NCBI GenBank assembly: GCA_963779845.1
Contig: CAVZZV010000002.1
Span: forward strand, 62,001-126,000
From: CAVZZV01 sp963779845
GTDB lineage: Bacteria > Bacteroidota > Bacteroidia > Bacteroidales > GCA-2748055
Direction of reading: 5' to 3'
Length of the DNA: 64,000 nt
Position 1 is the first letter of the stretch; each line of letters opens with the position of its first letter. The translations under genes were made by a program, and so were the position numbers. The notes below the pieces were generated by a model. It saw nothing but the letters and a program-made list of their open reading frames with translations, was not told where the DNA came from and did no database searches. Shown here piece after piece: positions 1-10,475 of the stretch.

Positions 1-2816
1 CCAAGATGCATGATCACAGGTTCGATTTCATCCTCCGGACCATAAACAATATCCACATTATGACTTCCCGCAAGTGTGTGCTGGAATGCCATTTTAACGG
101 CATAAAAGCCAAGTTTAGCATATCCATAATAATCAATCAGGGGTTTTTCATAGGTTGCGGTATTGCCTCCGCCGTGTAATGTACACCAGGCTAAACCATC
201 ATAATCCAACCAGCGTTTTTTCTTGTATGCTTCAAATCCGCTGAAGGCTTGCCAGGCTTGACTTGTCTCCCATTCATTCACTGTCAGTTGCCTTCCAATC
301 GAGCCTTCATCATATTCCAGTTCATAGGATTTAATCTGATAAGAAGGTTTGCCTTTGCGCAAGTTCCAATTGGGCTGTGCAGCAGATTCTTCGCTTTCGA
401 AGTCAAAATATGCTCTCTCTTTACTGTTCAGATAATCGGTCCTGTATCCTGCCACTCTCCAGCCCTGCTCTCCACTCCAATCTTTTGGATAGGGATACAT
501 TCGCAGCGTGGACCAATCTGTACCATAACCGGTAGCATGATCCATATCACCCCTGGTAATATTGGAGGCCGTCCAGATGGGAGCCGGATCTACGGGATTT
601 CCCTTCTGATCGAGAGTTCCCTCATCATTTCTGGGAAATAACCTGGAATTATTGGCAACAGGACTTATCAGGCGGCTGGGATCATGAGGATATATGTGGT
701 CATATACTTTCTCATACCATGGAACCACCTCCGAATTAAAGTCGATAAATTTCGGATGATTTCCCGGTTGCCACATTACAATGGAGGGATGATTCCGAAC
801 CTGTTTCACATATTTCGGTAATCCCTCGAAATCAAGTAGCCAGGGACTCCCTGTTCGTACCCAGGTACCGGTAGTCCATTGAAACATTACACCAAGCTGA
901 TCTCCTAATTCGGCCATCCGTGGATCATTGACGCCACCTTTCATTCCATGATGAATACTCATTCGAATGGTGTTGGCGTTCATGTTTTTGATCATCAATA
1001 TTTCTTTGACCAGCCATTCTTCCGGTCCGGCCCTGAGCCATTCAGTAATTTTATCTAGTGGGGATTTATAACCAAACAATAAAGCACCATTCATCATGGA
1101 AGGCTTTCCATTGATCCGAAAAGTTCCACCTTCCTGGCTTACTGTGCGTATGCCTGTAGTAAATACAAAATCATCAATGGATTCTCCATCTTCATTAAAT
1201 AAAGTAGTTACAACTTTATAAAGGAAGGGCTGTTCCGGTGTCCATAACTCCGGTCTGGGAATCGTTACATCAGTAATGAATTCCACATTTTTCATCAAAC
1301 GCAAAGAAACCGGGATTTCTTTTGTAACAATAGGTTTTGATGATTCCACAGGATACCAAGGAAGAAATTCAATTTTAAGATGTCCTGAGAATTCTCTTGT
1401 TTTTTTCATTTCACGTTCTTCAAATTCCCAATCTTCATTAATAAGATTGATTCTTAGCTCCTGTTCCGCAAAATGATCATTAATTGATTTTGTGAAAGTA
1501 AATAGATCCTGAATATGACTTTTATCCGTTAAATCAATATGCATTCTACCTGCGAACCATCCAGTAAATAAATCAGAGGCTGTATGCCTGTTTGTATGTT
1601 GTACCTTATTGGGAAATACTTTGACAGCAATAATATTTTCTTTATCGCTAATAAGATATTCGGAAATATCAAGTGTTCCTGGATATCGATGATGTTGCAC
1701 CAACACAACTTGTCCGTTGATCCAGATTTCTCCACCCGGATCCAGCGTTTCGTAATTTAAACACGCTTTTTCAAATTCTCCGGGTGTGAAAGTCGTACGC
1801 ATATAGAGATCCTCTCCGGCATAACGTTCTCCTCCGTGAGGATGGGGAAGTGTTGTTGCAGGCCAGTGATTATCATCATAATCCAGACTTTGCCAGTTTT
1901 CCATATTTGGTTTTAGGGCAAAATCCTGGTCGATAAAAGTATTTATACTAAAAGGTACATCCCTTGTATGAGAATCTTCAGTAAATTCGGCTTTTTCGTA
2001 GCTGACACCATAGACATCATCCAGCACAAGCCCCTGTTCCCCGCGAATTACCAGTTGATTTACAGATTGGCAGGTTAAAAGGGGAATAAAATCGGCTACC
2101 AGCTTCTCATTTAGGTATACATTATAGCGACAGTTTTCAAGATCAACCTCCAATTTTAAAGTTCTCGAATCAAAAGCTGTATTCTGTTTTATGACGTAAC
2201 TAACTTCTTCCCCTTTGGAATGAATAAGCAATTCATCACCTTTTATTTCCAGGGAAGCCACAGGCGTTTCATCACTGGCCAGGCTGAATCTGGATTTACT
2301 TATGTTTCCACTTAACTTCCATTCAATAAAAAAACGCCATTTCTGTTTGTCAATGGGAATAATGATTTCATCATCCCTGATAAACCTTAACTGCTCATTT
2401 TCTGTTTCAACGGCCTTATTGTCTTTCCAAACCTGCATTTCAGCAATCTCGCTTTTTTCCATGCCGGATTTATACCCCATCCATTTCCAGGATTTAAGTG
2501 GAATTCTTTTCCTTACCTCAGGCTCCGGTTGTGGTTTTAATTTACTCATTGCCTGCGTAAGTTGGTCATCTGATACAACTTTGGTATCCAGGTTAGGATC
2601 ATTAAAAAATTCTTTAGCTGCTTTAGCATAATGTTTTAAGTATTCCACTCTATCTTCTGTGTTGAAAACAGCGGTTTCACCTTTGAAGTCAGTTTCCCCG
2701 TTTGCTTTCGGACTATTGGAAAGGTATCTCAATTCAAATGATTCAGAAATAGGTTGAGATAAAGCAGATATTTCAAAAAGAAAAAATAGGACTACGAATA
2801 ATATTGGTGATTTCAT
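1..2816 (-). CDS. Glycoside hydrolase family 2 protein (beta-galactosidase-like), 3' end outside window
   Basis: About 938 codons are visible, and the reading frame stays open to the left edge, so the C-terminus is missing. An N-terminal signal peptide (MKSPILFVVLFF..., ending near ALSQ) points to export. The middle has the GH2 jelly-roll look (PHPHGGERYAGEDLYM, then GGEIWINGQ), followed by a TIM-barrel section with HPSIVMWQPGNHP near residue 680. In ordinary GH2 enzymes the acid/base sits in a W-x-x-GNE motif; here the Glu is His (codon at 756-758). A candidate nucleophile is the Glu in FDFESEESA near residue 805. Family membership is firm from these blocks; the substrate is not. It lies beside GH28, GH36 and GH105 genes or remnants, which suggests a pectin side-chain role. 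The altered acid/base residue makes ordinary beta-galactosidase activity doubtful. Confidence 0.85.
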   Translation of the reverse strand, partial: MKSPILFVVLFFLFEISALSQPISESFELRYLSNSPKANGETDFKGETAVFNTEDRVEYLKHYAKAAKEFFNDPNLDTKVVSDDQLTQAMSKLKPQPEPEVRKRIPLKSWKWMGYKSGMEKSEIAEMQVWKDNKAVETENEQLRFIRDDEIIIPIDKQKWRFFIEWKLSGNISKSRFSLASDETPVASLEIKGDELLIHSKGEEVSYVIKQNTAFDSRTLKLEVDLENCRYNVYLNEKLVADFIPLLTCQSVNQLVIRGEQGLVLDDVYGVSYEKAEFTEDSHTRDVPFSINTFIDQDFALKPNMENWQSLDYDDNHWPATTLPHPHGGERYAGEDLYMRTTFTPGEFEKACLNYETLDPGGEIWINGQVVLVQHHRYPGTLDISEYLISDKENIIAVKVFPNKVQHTNRHTASDLFTGWFAGRMHIDLTDKSHIQDLFTFTKSINDHFAEQELRINLINEDWEFEEREMKKTREFSGHLKIEFLPWYPVESSKPIVTKEIPVSLRLMKNVEFITDVTIPRPELWTPEQPFLYKVVTTLFNEDGESIDDFVFTTGIRTVSQEGGTFRINGKPSMMNGALLFGYKSPLDKITEWLRAGPEEWLVKEILMIKNMNANTIRMSIHHGMKGGVNDPRMAELGDQLGVMFQWTTGTWVRTGSPWLLDFEGLPKYVKQVRNHPSIVMWQPGNHPKFIDFNSEVVPWYEKVYDHIYPHDPSRLISPVANNSRLFPRNDEGTLDQKGNPVDPAPIWTASNITRGDMDHATGYGTDWSTLRMYPYPKDWSGEQGWRVAGYRTDYLNSKERAYFDFESEESAAQPNWNLRKGKPSYQIKSYELEYDEGSIGRQLTVNEWETSQAWQAFSGFEAYKKKRWLDYDGLAWCTLHGGGNTATYEKPLIDYYGYAKLGFYAVKMAFQHTLAGSHNVDIVYGPEDEIEPVIMHL

Positions 2817-2842
2817 TTTTTGAGGTTATACTATTTTGACTG

Positions 2843-3034
2843 TTATAAACTAATGTCGCCTTCAGGGTTTGGTATTGATTCCGGCGTTCCTATTTTCCCA
2901 ACAATTTTTTCGTTGATAATTTCGAATATAATCTGGTCTTTGCCATTGCTGCCAATCATATTTTGTCCATTTCCCCATTCCGGGTGGCCACCAATAAAGA
3001 GCCTTTGAAAAAATTTGTGTAAACGGGTAGCTAC
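2843..3034 (-). pseudogene. C-terminal remnant of an unrecognised protein
   Basis: An open frame without a start codon runs from the end of the IS256 remnant to a TAA at 2843-2845. Its 63 codons read like real protein (FIGGHPEWGNGQNMIG, then IGTPESIPNPEGDISL at the end). The other frame here is Trp/Lys-rich and looks like a shadow. Its 5' part appears to have been removed by the adjacent transposase remnant. I do not recognise the family. It sits just upstream of the GH2 gene in the same direction, so it was probably another member of the carbohydrate locus. Confidence 0.45.
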
Positions 3035-3486
3035 TCATATTCTGCATCTATCGCCAAATTTAATAATAAATTGATTAATAATAATTCCCCGGGATCTAAT
3101 TGGCATGGTCCATTTCTGTTGGATGTTATTTACTGCCAGGTAAACAGCATTGATCGCCTGGCGGATACCTGCCAGATTATCAGTACATGCTATCAAGATG
3201 TCCTCTACTCCTCGATCCTTTAAAACTGTTTGTACATTCATCCAGAAAGAGGCGCTTTCGGTCTCTGAGATCCACATACCAAGTACTTAATGTTGATTTT
3301 TAAGGTTTTATTACTGTAACCGTTGCGACTGTTATCGCTACCGTTTTCCCTGGATTGATTCTTTTCGTAGCCAAGATGCTCATCCATCTCCGCTTTTAAT
3401 ATGCCTTCAACAGCTTGTTTGTAGAGGTCATGGAAAAAATCATCAAGTTCTCCCTGGGATTACACAAAATTCTTTACACTTCCCAT
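3035..3486 (-). pseudogene. IS256 (Mutator) family transposase remnant
   Basis: Three segments of an IS256-type transposase are recognisable in order. The N-terminal part reads ELDDFFHDLYKQAVEG and DEHLGYEKNQ, with an in-frame TAA after only eight codons. A middle part in another frame reads RGVEDILIACTDNLAG. The extreme C-terminus reads NNIQQKWTMPIRS and ends FGDRCRI. Most of the catalytic middle is gone: AINAVY joins directly to LAVNNIQQKW. A full-length family member has about 400 residues; fewer than 150 remain, in two frames. It cannot encode an active transposase. It separates the GH28 gene from the GH2 gene and cuts the 5' part of the small remnant downstream. Confidence 0.85.
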
Positions 3487-3605
3487 TTTTATTTTTTTAC
3501 TCTTTATGAATCCACAAAAGTGGGATGTATGTAAAATTTGGTCGCCAAGTGATACAATTGTGTTAACTATTATTTAAGTATCTTCACTGGAAAATCAAAT
3601 TAAAG

Positions 3606-5153
3606 CTAACGATCGCTATGTAAGAATGACACCTTATTATTACAATCTTCATACATTATCTTGTCTTTGCTTAACTTGCTGTTTATTATCCTAATATACC
3701 TTGATCCATTGCCTTTCACAAGTATTTTTTTACTTGATTTACCCATATTTTCAATTATGATATTTGAACTGTTATCAAATGTTAGAACTACATCATCCTT
3801 AGGCTCAACATTTATGTTTTTAATTAGAATTGCATTCGCATCGATCATTAAAATTCCTTGTTCCGACTTTACATTTATATTTTCCATGGTAATCGCTTCG
3901 ATGGGCATTTCTGGCAATCCCTGTATTCGAATAGCATATTCTCCTGCATGTTCGCATTGAATATTTCGGAAATTCATATTTCGGATTCGGGGAGTCATTC
4001 TGGTTAGTGGATGAGCCGGATATCGTTCGGTATAGCGGGGCATATGTATTTTTATGGCTTCGTTAACCATTGACCCCATCTTTATATCTTCAAACCAAAC
4101 ATTTTCAATGGCTTCGCCTCTTCCACGTGCTGTTTTAATCCTTAATCCTCGATCTGTTCCATTAAACTCACAATCGTGAATATAAATGTTTCGAATCCCG
4201 CCCGATGTTTCGCTTCCGATAACTACGCCACCATGGCCTTTTAAACTCACACAATCTTTAACTTCAATATTCTCGGTTGGAATTCCTTTTTTATATCCAT
4301 CAATTCCCCTACCGGATTTTAGTGTAATGCAATCGTCTCCTGTGTTTAACGTGCAACCTTCTATCAATACATTTTTACAGGATGAAAGGTTAATACCATC
4401 ACCATTCCCGGTTTTTCCATATTCTCCGATCGTTTCTACGGATACATTTCTGATGGTAATATTCTCTGAATAAACCGGATTAACCGTCCAGTAAGCGCCA
4501 TATTTTACTGTAATATCTTCTATTAGAATATTCTTACAATAAATAGGCATTATAAAACAAGGTGCAAGTAAAGTTTTATTTATGTCATCAAATATACGTT
4601 CACTAAGCGGGACATCATTTTCTGCCATTTCCATTAAGCTTACAAAGGGGTCTTCGCTTTCTGGAATTGCATTTCGATAATCCCACCAGGTTTTACCCTG
4701 CCCAAATAAAACTGCTTTACCAATTACTCCAATATTAGATGCGCCGTTTGCATAAATAAAGGCTGAATGTTTGTAGCAATCTATTCCCTGATGCCGGGAA
4801 AGCACAGCCGGAAGATAATCATCGGTGTCGGTACTGAACAGAATTTCAGTTCCCTCTTCAAATTTCACGCATACATTATCTTTCAAAACAATTGGGCCTA
4901 CCAGCCATTTCCCTTTGGGCACTGTAACGTAACCTCCTCCTGAGTTTGTTGCTTTTTCAATGGCATCAGCGAATGCTTTTGTACATTTTTCCTTTCCTCC
5001 TTCCCGGGCTCCAAAATCCATGACGGAAAAATATTTTTCCGGAAAGGTAGGCTGGTTGACCTCTATTTCAAATGGCGGGGTAGTTTTATCTTGAGCCTGA
5101 GAAGGGTCAAAAAACATAACCAACAGTAGCAAAAGACATATTCTCCTATTCAT
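3606..5153 (-). CDS. Glycoside hydrolase family 28 protein (polygalacturonase-like)
   Basis: This 515-residue protein has a signal peptide (MNRRICLLLLLVMFF...SQAQ), so it is likely exported to the periplasm or outer membrane. The N-terminal FSVMDFGAREGG and the parallel-beta-helix repeats (NVLIEGC, NIYIHDC) are typical of GH28. The catalytic blocks are all present: GDGINLSSC, TGDDCITLKSG, GHGGVVIGS and the RIKT signature. Known members hydrolyse galacturonosidic bonds in homogalacturonan or rhamnogalacturonan; which one applies cannot be told here. It is the only complete and undamaged enzyme gene of the left-hand locus. A DUF4838 pseudogene lies upstream in the same direction and an IS256 remnant lies downstream. 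Confidence 0.92.
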   Translation of the reverse strand: MNRRICLLLLLVMFFDPSQAQDKTTPPFEIEVNQPTFPEKYFSVMDFGAREGGKEKCTKAFADAIEKATNSGGGYVTVPKGKWLVGPIVLKDNVCVKFEEGTEILFSTDTDDYLPAVLSRHQGIDCYKHSAFIYANGASNIGVIGKAVLFGQGKTWWDYRNAIPESEDPFVSLMEMAENDVPLSERIFDDINKTLLAPCFIMPIYCKNILIEDITVKYGAYWTVNPVYSENITIRNVSVETIGEYGKTGNGDGINLSSCKNVLIEGCTLNTGDDCITLKSGRGIDGYKKGIPTENIEVKDCVSLKGHGGVVIGSETSGGIRNIYIHDCEFNGTDRGLRIKTARGRGEAIENVWFEDIKMGSMVNEAIKIHMPRYTERYPAHPLTRMTPRIRNMNFRNIQCEHAGEYAIRIQGLPEMPIEAITMENINVKSEQGILMIDANAILIKNINVEPKDDVVLTFDNSSNIIIENMGKSSKKILVKGNGSRYIRIINSKLSKDKIMYEDCNNKVSFLHSDR

Positions 5154-5225
5154 TTTCTATTATTTTTGTTTGAGTATTACTTTTTCAAATTTTCAATTTG
5201 CTTTTTTAAGTATAAAACATAATTA

Positions 5226-7346
5226 TCAGAAATCATCGACGCCGTCATCCATTTCGTTCGATTCCAATGTCTTCTCGCCATTGATAACTGAAGCATATTT
5301 CCTGCGAGCTTCAACCAGTTTAATGCCACGTGCAATCTTCTGTTCGTAATCTCCCTGTTGGTCATTACTACGCAAAAGTTTGGTACCGGAGGCATCATCC
5401 GCACCTTCCTCTATCACTGGTAGTTTGAACCAACATATATCCAAATCGTCCTTGTGGGTCGTGCGAAAATCGACCAGCCTTTGAGTAGCCTCTAAACGCT
5501 CTTTAAGCGGTGCCTCTGAACCCAAACGATTGAGATTGATAGCATGAAAGGCAAGTCGGGAGTGCTGATTGGAGAGCTGCAATTGTTTGATCAAACGCAA
5601 CTGTTCAGGGGTGATATACTTGCTCCTTTCTTTCGGATTGAGATTGTTGTAATCTCTACCTCCCTGAAGTGCCTTGGCAGCCGCCTGCGCCAAAATGGCA
5701 TCTGTCTTATCGAAGTCAGCATCATTGTATAGCAGATCAACACACAAAAGCTGCTTACTACGGAAAAGCTTCTGTCCGGGGGTAATGCTAAAGATTAAAT
5801 CCTTATTCTTCATCGCGCGCCCTTCCCACATATTTTCACGCCAGTAAGCGTAGTATGATTTAATATCGTCTGCAGCTGCGCCATAGGCACTGCAATACTC
5901 ATCTTCTAATTCTGAAAATGTTGCATTAGGGTCATTAAAAGCCTTGGACATGACATAGTTTGTTATACCGGTAGTCGGCCAAAAACCATATTTAGTATCG
6001 TAATCAGTTCCACGTAAAGTAAAGTATTGATTAGCGATTTTGTACTTTTCAAACATGAACTTTTCAAAACCCATAGGAAGTCCGGTATCTTGATTCAAAT
6101 CGTTGGGACGCAAATAGACTATCTGCGCATTGGCTTTTTTCCATTTCTGGTAATAGTCATGGGATTCCTCGTGAGTGACCATTAAATTTGGCAGAAGAGA
6201 AGACGATGATATTATCTTCCAATTTCTCACGACGTGGTGGAAAATGGTAACGGCTGTAAGCATAAAAGAGAGTATGCACATCTGGCCTAAGTTCACGAGC
6301 TTTGCGCTGAACCGCATTGGTAAAATAGACATAACGATCAGTCATATGACGATCATTAATGTTCAATTCCTCTTCGCCTGGCAATACAACATCGAGCGCC
6401 AAACATTCTTCACAAACGCAAAAGTTACGCGAGTCATTTTCAATTACATTAAGATACTGCGGCATACCTTTTTCTTGCCATTCTTCAATAATTTTATCCA
6501 CCAGTGCTGTACTGCTACAGCACATCTTAATGCGATTGGCGCGCTTTTCTCCACCAACTGGAGCACGAGTGCCTTTATCGGACAAAGCGAAAAATTCAGG
6601 ATTGGTTTTACCATACTTTTCCCACCATTTAGTGAAAGAATGACCATAGCCAAAATTAATATGACTGCCCAATCGCATGCGTCTACGCCAATCAAGTTCC
6701 TTTTCATTATGCTTCTTAAATTCCTCAAGTGTGTAAAAGTCATGTTTCACATCCACCTGATCGTTACGAAAGCACATTCTTATGTGACGCTTCACTAATT
6801 CCTGTTCCCAGGAATAATTTCCGCTATCAAAAACGATGTTCTTACTATGTGGATAGAGTGTTCCATCTCTACCAGGCTGAACCCAACGCACACCCAAATC
6901 TTCTAAAAACATATACACTGCGAAAGCGGAGCCATATCGTGGTTTTTTATCGCCAATCGAATCATCGCCATACAAATAGGTGGCCTTACTCCCTCGAACC
7001 TGTTTCGCCTCTTCCGGCTTGAGTGCTTCATTGTCATAATCAGGAGCGATACCAACGTAGAACGTGTAATTACCTTCTAGCGGGGTGGAGGTTATCTTTA
7101 TAGTTTCACCAGTGATTAATTTTAAATGGTCTGTCAACTCCCGGGCAGCTAAAGATACTTGTTCATTAGGCTCTTCTCCTACAACGATGACGCACTTTTT
7201 TGGATTGACTACAATCTGCTTACTAGATGCCCAATTATTAGCATTCTTACTTTGCTTTGCGTAAATTGTGAACACACTTGCTCCTACGATAGCCAACGCA
7301 ACAGCTATTGTGGTGACGATTTTTTCTTCTTCATACCTTTTTTCAT
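5226..7346 (-). pseudogene. DUF4838 domain protein (putative glycosidase-like), frameshifted
   Basis: Two overlapping frames together make one DUF4838-type protein of about 700 residues. The first part holds the N-terminal domain (VVGEEPNEQVSLAAREL, YGSAFAVYMFLEDLGVRW) and a Cys pair region (NFCVCEECLALD). The second holds the C-terminal half (YLRPNDLNQDTGLP, YFTLRGTDYDTKYG). The frame changes once near 6192-6204, where NIIV should continue to SLLPNLMVT. A second shift lies in the A-run of the signal peptide: the natural start ATG is at 7344-7346 (MKKGMKKK), but the hydrophobic stretch TIAVALAIVGASVF is one base out of frame. DUF4838 genes often occur beside glycoside hydrolases; their activity is not established. 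The locus is decaying, so a true pseudogene is likely, though a homopolymer consensus error could explain the start. Confidence 0.8.
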
Positions 7347-7430
7347 TAAAAAATTATAAATAGTTTTCTTCTTGTTTATTTACTATTTCTTTGATTACTG
7401 CCTTACAATAGTTTACTTTTTTTAAGAAAA

Positions 7431-9648
7431 TCAGAAATCAAGGGCGAATCGCTTTTGTCCTTCACCCATTTCTATTTTTCTAAGGCCGTATCCATCAATT
7501 ACTGGAACAACAAATGTCAATATTACAGGAACAGACCAGTCGGTATCAAGAACTCCTCTGACTCTCCCTTCCTCATATTTTATATCTGAAATTTCCAACC
7601 CACCGCATGCGAAGTTAAGATCGGTACCGATGAACATCGCTGATTTTCCATCCCAAGCAACGATTTTCATCAGCTTGCTTTTATGTCCCTCAATATTTTT
7701 AAGGTCAAGTGTTTCACCCTTTGATAAATAGCCCAGAATCTTCTGGCTTTGAAAATCATATATTAGGAACTTTCCTCCCACTAAATTACCTATTATATTT
7801 TGATCGAGTATAACTTGATAATCCTTACTTTTATCTGACCAGTTTGCTATGGTAAGCATATTCCAATCTCCTAATTTATTGCATTTAGGAGTAATGTGTG
7901 TTACCATCAATCGGGTACGTTTGTATTAAAAATGTCAACAGGTTTTGATGTTGAATTAACTGATGGAACAACATACTTATATAGCATCTTACGATCTTTG
8001 TCTAATACAGAAAAGTCTTCGGTGAAGTTGATTAAGTTTCCACAAATGAACTGATTAATCGTATTGGTAAACGCTTCTTCATCTGTAAATTTACCTTGTG
8101 TGAATTTATCTATAACTGTGTTTTTTTTCTCTCTTCGAACCAACATTGCATCAGAATTTACATGCCACAAATCAGCCATCCATGTTCAACGAATATTCTG
8201 CTGGTATATAGGTAATTATTCATCCCAATTAGCGCGCGCGTCACTTCCAGAGGCTTGTGAATTGGCAATCCCCAATGATGCACCATAATGACCACCACAA
8301 ATCCAAATATAAGTGTCATTCCCAGCACCGCGATGAATTGCCTCCAGCCCTCTGCGATATGCTTCAAGAGATGTTGCAGTTTTATCATAAAATTGCTGGT
8401 CATTATCATTGAATACAGCTCTCATAAAATCGAACTTTAAATATTTGTAGCCCCAGTTGCGAGATACTTTTCTGTATTGCTTTTCGAGATATTCACATGC
8501 GCCTGGATATGTCGGATCAAGAATAAAGTGATCACGGTCTAACATATGAAAAATAATCTCCTGACCTTTACTATTCTTTAACAACCATTCAGGATGATTT
8601 TTAGCCAGATTAGTTTCACCATCAACTAGAAAGGGAGCTGTCCAGATACCAGGTGTATAACCGACCGATTTAATCTGTTGTGCAGCCCATTTCATTCCCG
8701 CGGGAAATTGATTGTTGGCTTCGAAATCTCCCCAGCGATTTATTCCCCAACATGCATCTATAAGAAATACATCAAATGGCAGATGTTCCTTTTTAAATTG
8801 TAGAATATCATTTTTAAAAATGTTTTCATTATAATTTCTTGCATGGTAATACCATGTACAATATACAGCTGGAGCATTTTTTGCTGGTAGATTTATATTG
8901 TGAAATGATCTGACACGCTTGGTATAATCTGTTATGAGGGAGTGCGCATTATTCCCTTTCGAAAGTATAACCCATTGACTTGACCTATTTCCGTTCTTTG
9001 GTAGCTCTACTCCTTCAAAATTACAATTTGATAAAATATTGTCTAATTGCATATTGTTATCAAATGAAACAGAGATCTCAGCCAAATGATTATTAAATGT
9101 CTGATACCCGATAAATAAATTTTCGCCGACACCATTATTATTGTTTATTATGAAGAATGGATCACAGGTAAAAGTTTCTTCGGCTGCTGGTACTTCGCAT
9201 TTTGGTTTACCGTTTTTGTAACGATATTGTGTTAGAACTCTCCAATCAGAGATTTTTCCAAATTTAAAAGAATCTTTCCCATCAATAAAAAGAGGATATA
9301 GATTTTTAAGTCTAATAGGCTTTTCAGATGTATTTGTAAAAATCTGACGAAAAGCAATAAGATCTTTTTTTTCAGAAATCCATGTCTGACAGGTCAACAA
9401 CCCAATATTATTTGAATAAGTAATAGAATTTAATTGTCCGTTATACCCAAATAATGTTTTAGGACTGGTGGTTTCGTCCTTTATTTTCCAGTTAACTGGA
9501 TCTGATAACTGTGGAATACACTCAGGCTTACGCATACGAAGTGAGAAATTAAAATCGTCAGATGATATGAAAGTAATCTGATCCTTACGATTGATTTGAA
9601 ATTCCTGGGCTTCAACATTTATTTGGAATATCAAAATCATAAATAACT
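7431..9648 (-). pseudogene. GH36-type alpha-galactosidase (melibiase-like), broken
   Basis: The sequence encodes most of a GH36-type enzyme. Visible are an N-terminal beta-sandwich, then TWYYHARNYNEN, FDVFLIDACWGINRWG, the nucleophile block YLKFDFM and the acid/base block SGSDARANW. The frame is closed by a TAA at 8216-8218 right after ANWDE. A TGA follows 10 codons later (IR*TW) in the same frame, after which MADLWHVNSDAMLV continues. Near 7907-7920 the frame shifts again, so the C-terminal beta-domain (MVTHITPKC..., GLRKIEMGEGQ) lies in another frame. Three separate lesions make this a genuine pseudogene rather than a reading error. Its own signal peptide core (LFMILIFQINVEAQ) survives but has no separate good start, because an IS1380 fragment is fused upstream. 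Confidence 0.88.
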
Positions 9649-9988
9649 TTAGTGTTGTGGATATAGCATTTTTATTTATTGCTTTATTCAGTTTTAGCAA
9701 AACCCTCACTAACCCGTCTCCTGTAAATGAGGCAATTTTGCAAATACGGTTTATTTCACAAAACGAAGACATGATAATTGAAAACAAAATCTGGTTAACC
9801 CCGAACTTTGTAGCACTATGCCACTCGGTTGGGAATAGAGTGCTGACTGATTTTATGATGCCTTGCTTTTTCATGTATTTTGCTACTGTATTAAGTCCTG
9901 AATACTTCATGATATTACTTCCTGTAAACGAATATCTTACAACCTGTGACTGGCCTTTTAGTTTTTCTTTGTATTTTTCAACTGCCAA
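9649..9988 (-). pseudogene. IS1380 family transposase N-terminal fragment fused to the alpha-galactosidase
   Basis: The first ~113 residues of the 590-codon frame match the start of IS1380-type DDE transposases: YSGLNTVAKYMKKQG, LFPTEWHSATKFGVNQ, then LNKAINKNAISTTLK. Immediately after ISTTLK the frame enters the GH36 signal peptide (LFMILIF...VEAQ). No DDE catalytic residues remain and no terminal repeats could be placed with confidence. The first codon of the open frame is TTG at 9986-9988, with no nearby ATG. The fragment probably arrived as a full element and then lost everything downstream of residue ~113 by deletion into the GH36 gene. Confidence 0.75.
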
Positions 9989-10090
9989 GTTGGCGGTTAT
10001 TTCTCGTTGAAACTTTATTTTGTAACTACTTGAAAATAAGTAATTAACATCACTTTTTCTAATTTTTAATTTACTTTTTCAAGTAATATT

Positions 10091-10346
10091 TTATAAGCTC
10101 AAATCTTCTTCAATCATTTCCAGCCATTCTGAGTTGCTTTCAACCATAAGACTGGCCAGTATAAAGGGTCCGGTAGCCTTGCCATCATTTGAACCAACCG
10201 GTTCGCTAATGTAATATTCAAAGGAACCATCTCTGCGAGCCTTATCTTCCGGTCCCAATCCGGCAACCCGACAAACCGATGTTATAGTCATATTTCCATT
10301 CTCTTCGACTTCCATAAAATTTTTCAGGATCCCATTGTATGCTTTA
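10091..10346 (-). pseudogene. GH105 unsaturated rhamnogalacturonyl hydrolase, 3' remnant
   Basis: The last ~85 residues of a GH105 (YteR/YesR-like) protein are present. The blocks ITSVCRVAGLGPED, DGSFEYYISEPV and GPFILASLMVES are characteristic of the C-terminal end of the (alpha/alpha)6 barrel. The frame is open upstream to KAYNGILKNF and then runs into the left inverted repeat of the IS21 element at about 10347. The rest of the gene is not found on the other side of that element, so the insertion was accompanied or followed by deletion. The family removes unsaturated galacturonate from rhamnogalacturonan oligosaccharides, which fits the GH28 gene nearby. Confidence 0.8.
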
Positions 10347-10475
10347 ATTGGAAAAACCGGCCATACTGACCACCCTTCTACGATTTAAAGTGACCACCAT
10401 TACCGGAGCAAATTGACCACCCACATTTTTTCATCAAAAAAGAACTCTTTTCACGTTGTCAGTTGTTAAACAAAT

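Noticed and set aside
6175..6798. A 207-codon plus-strand frame
   Set aside because: It is antisense to the DUF4838 gene, rich in unusual residues, with no recognisable motif.
8180..8218. Possible stop-codon recoding (TGA as Trp or selenocysteine) in GH36
   Set aside because: A TAA lies in the same stretch and other genes in the window end normally at TGA, so decay is the simpler reading.
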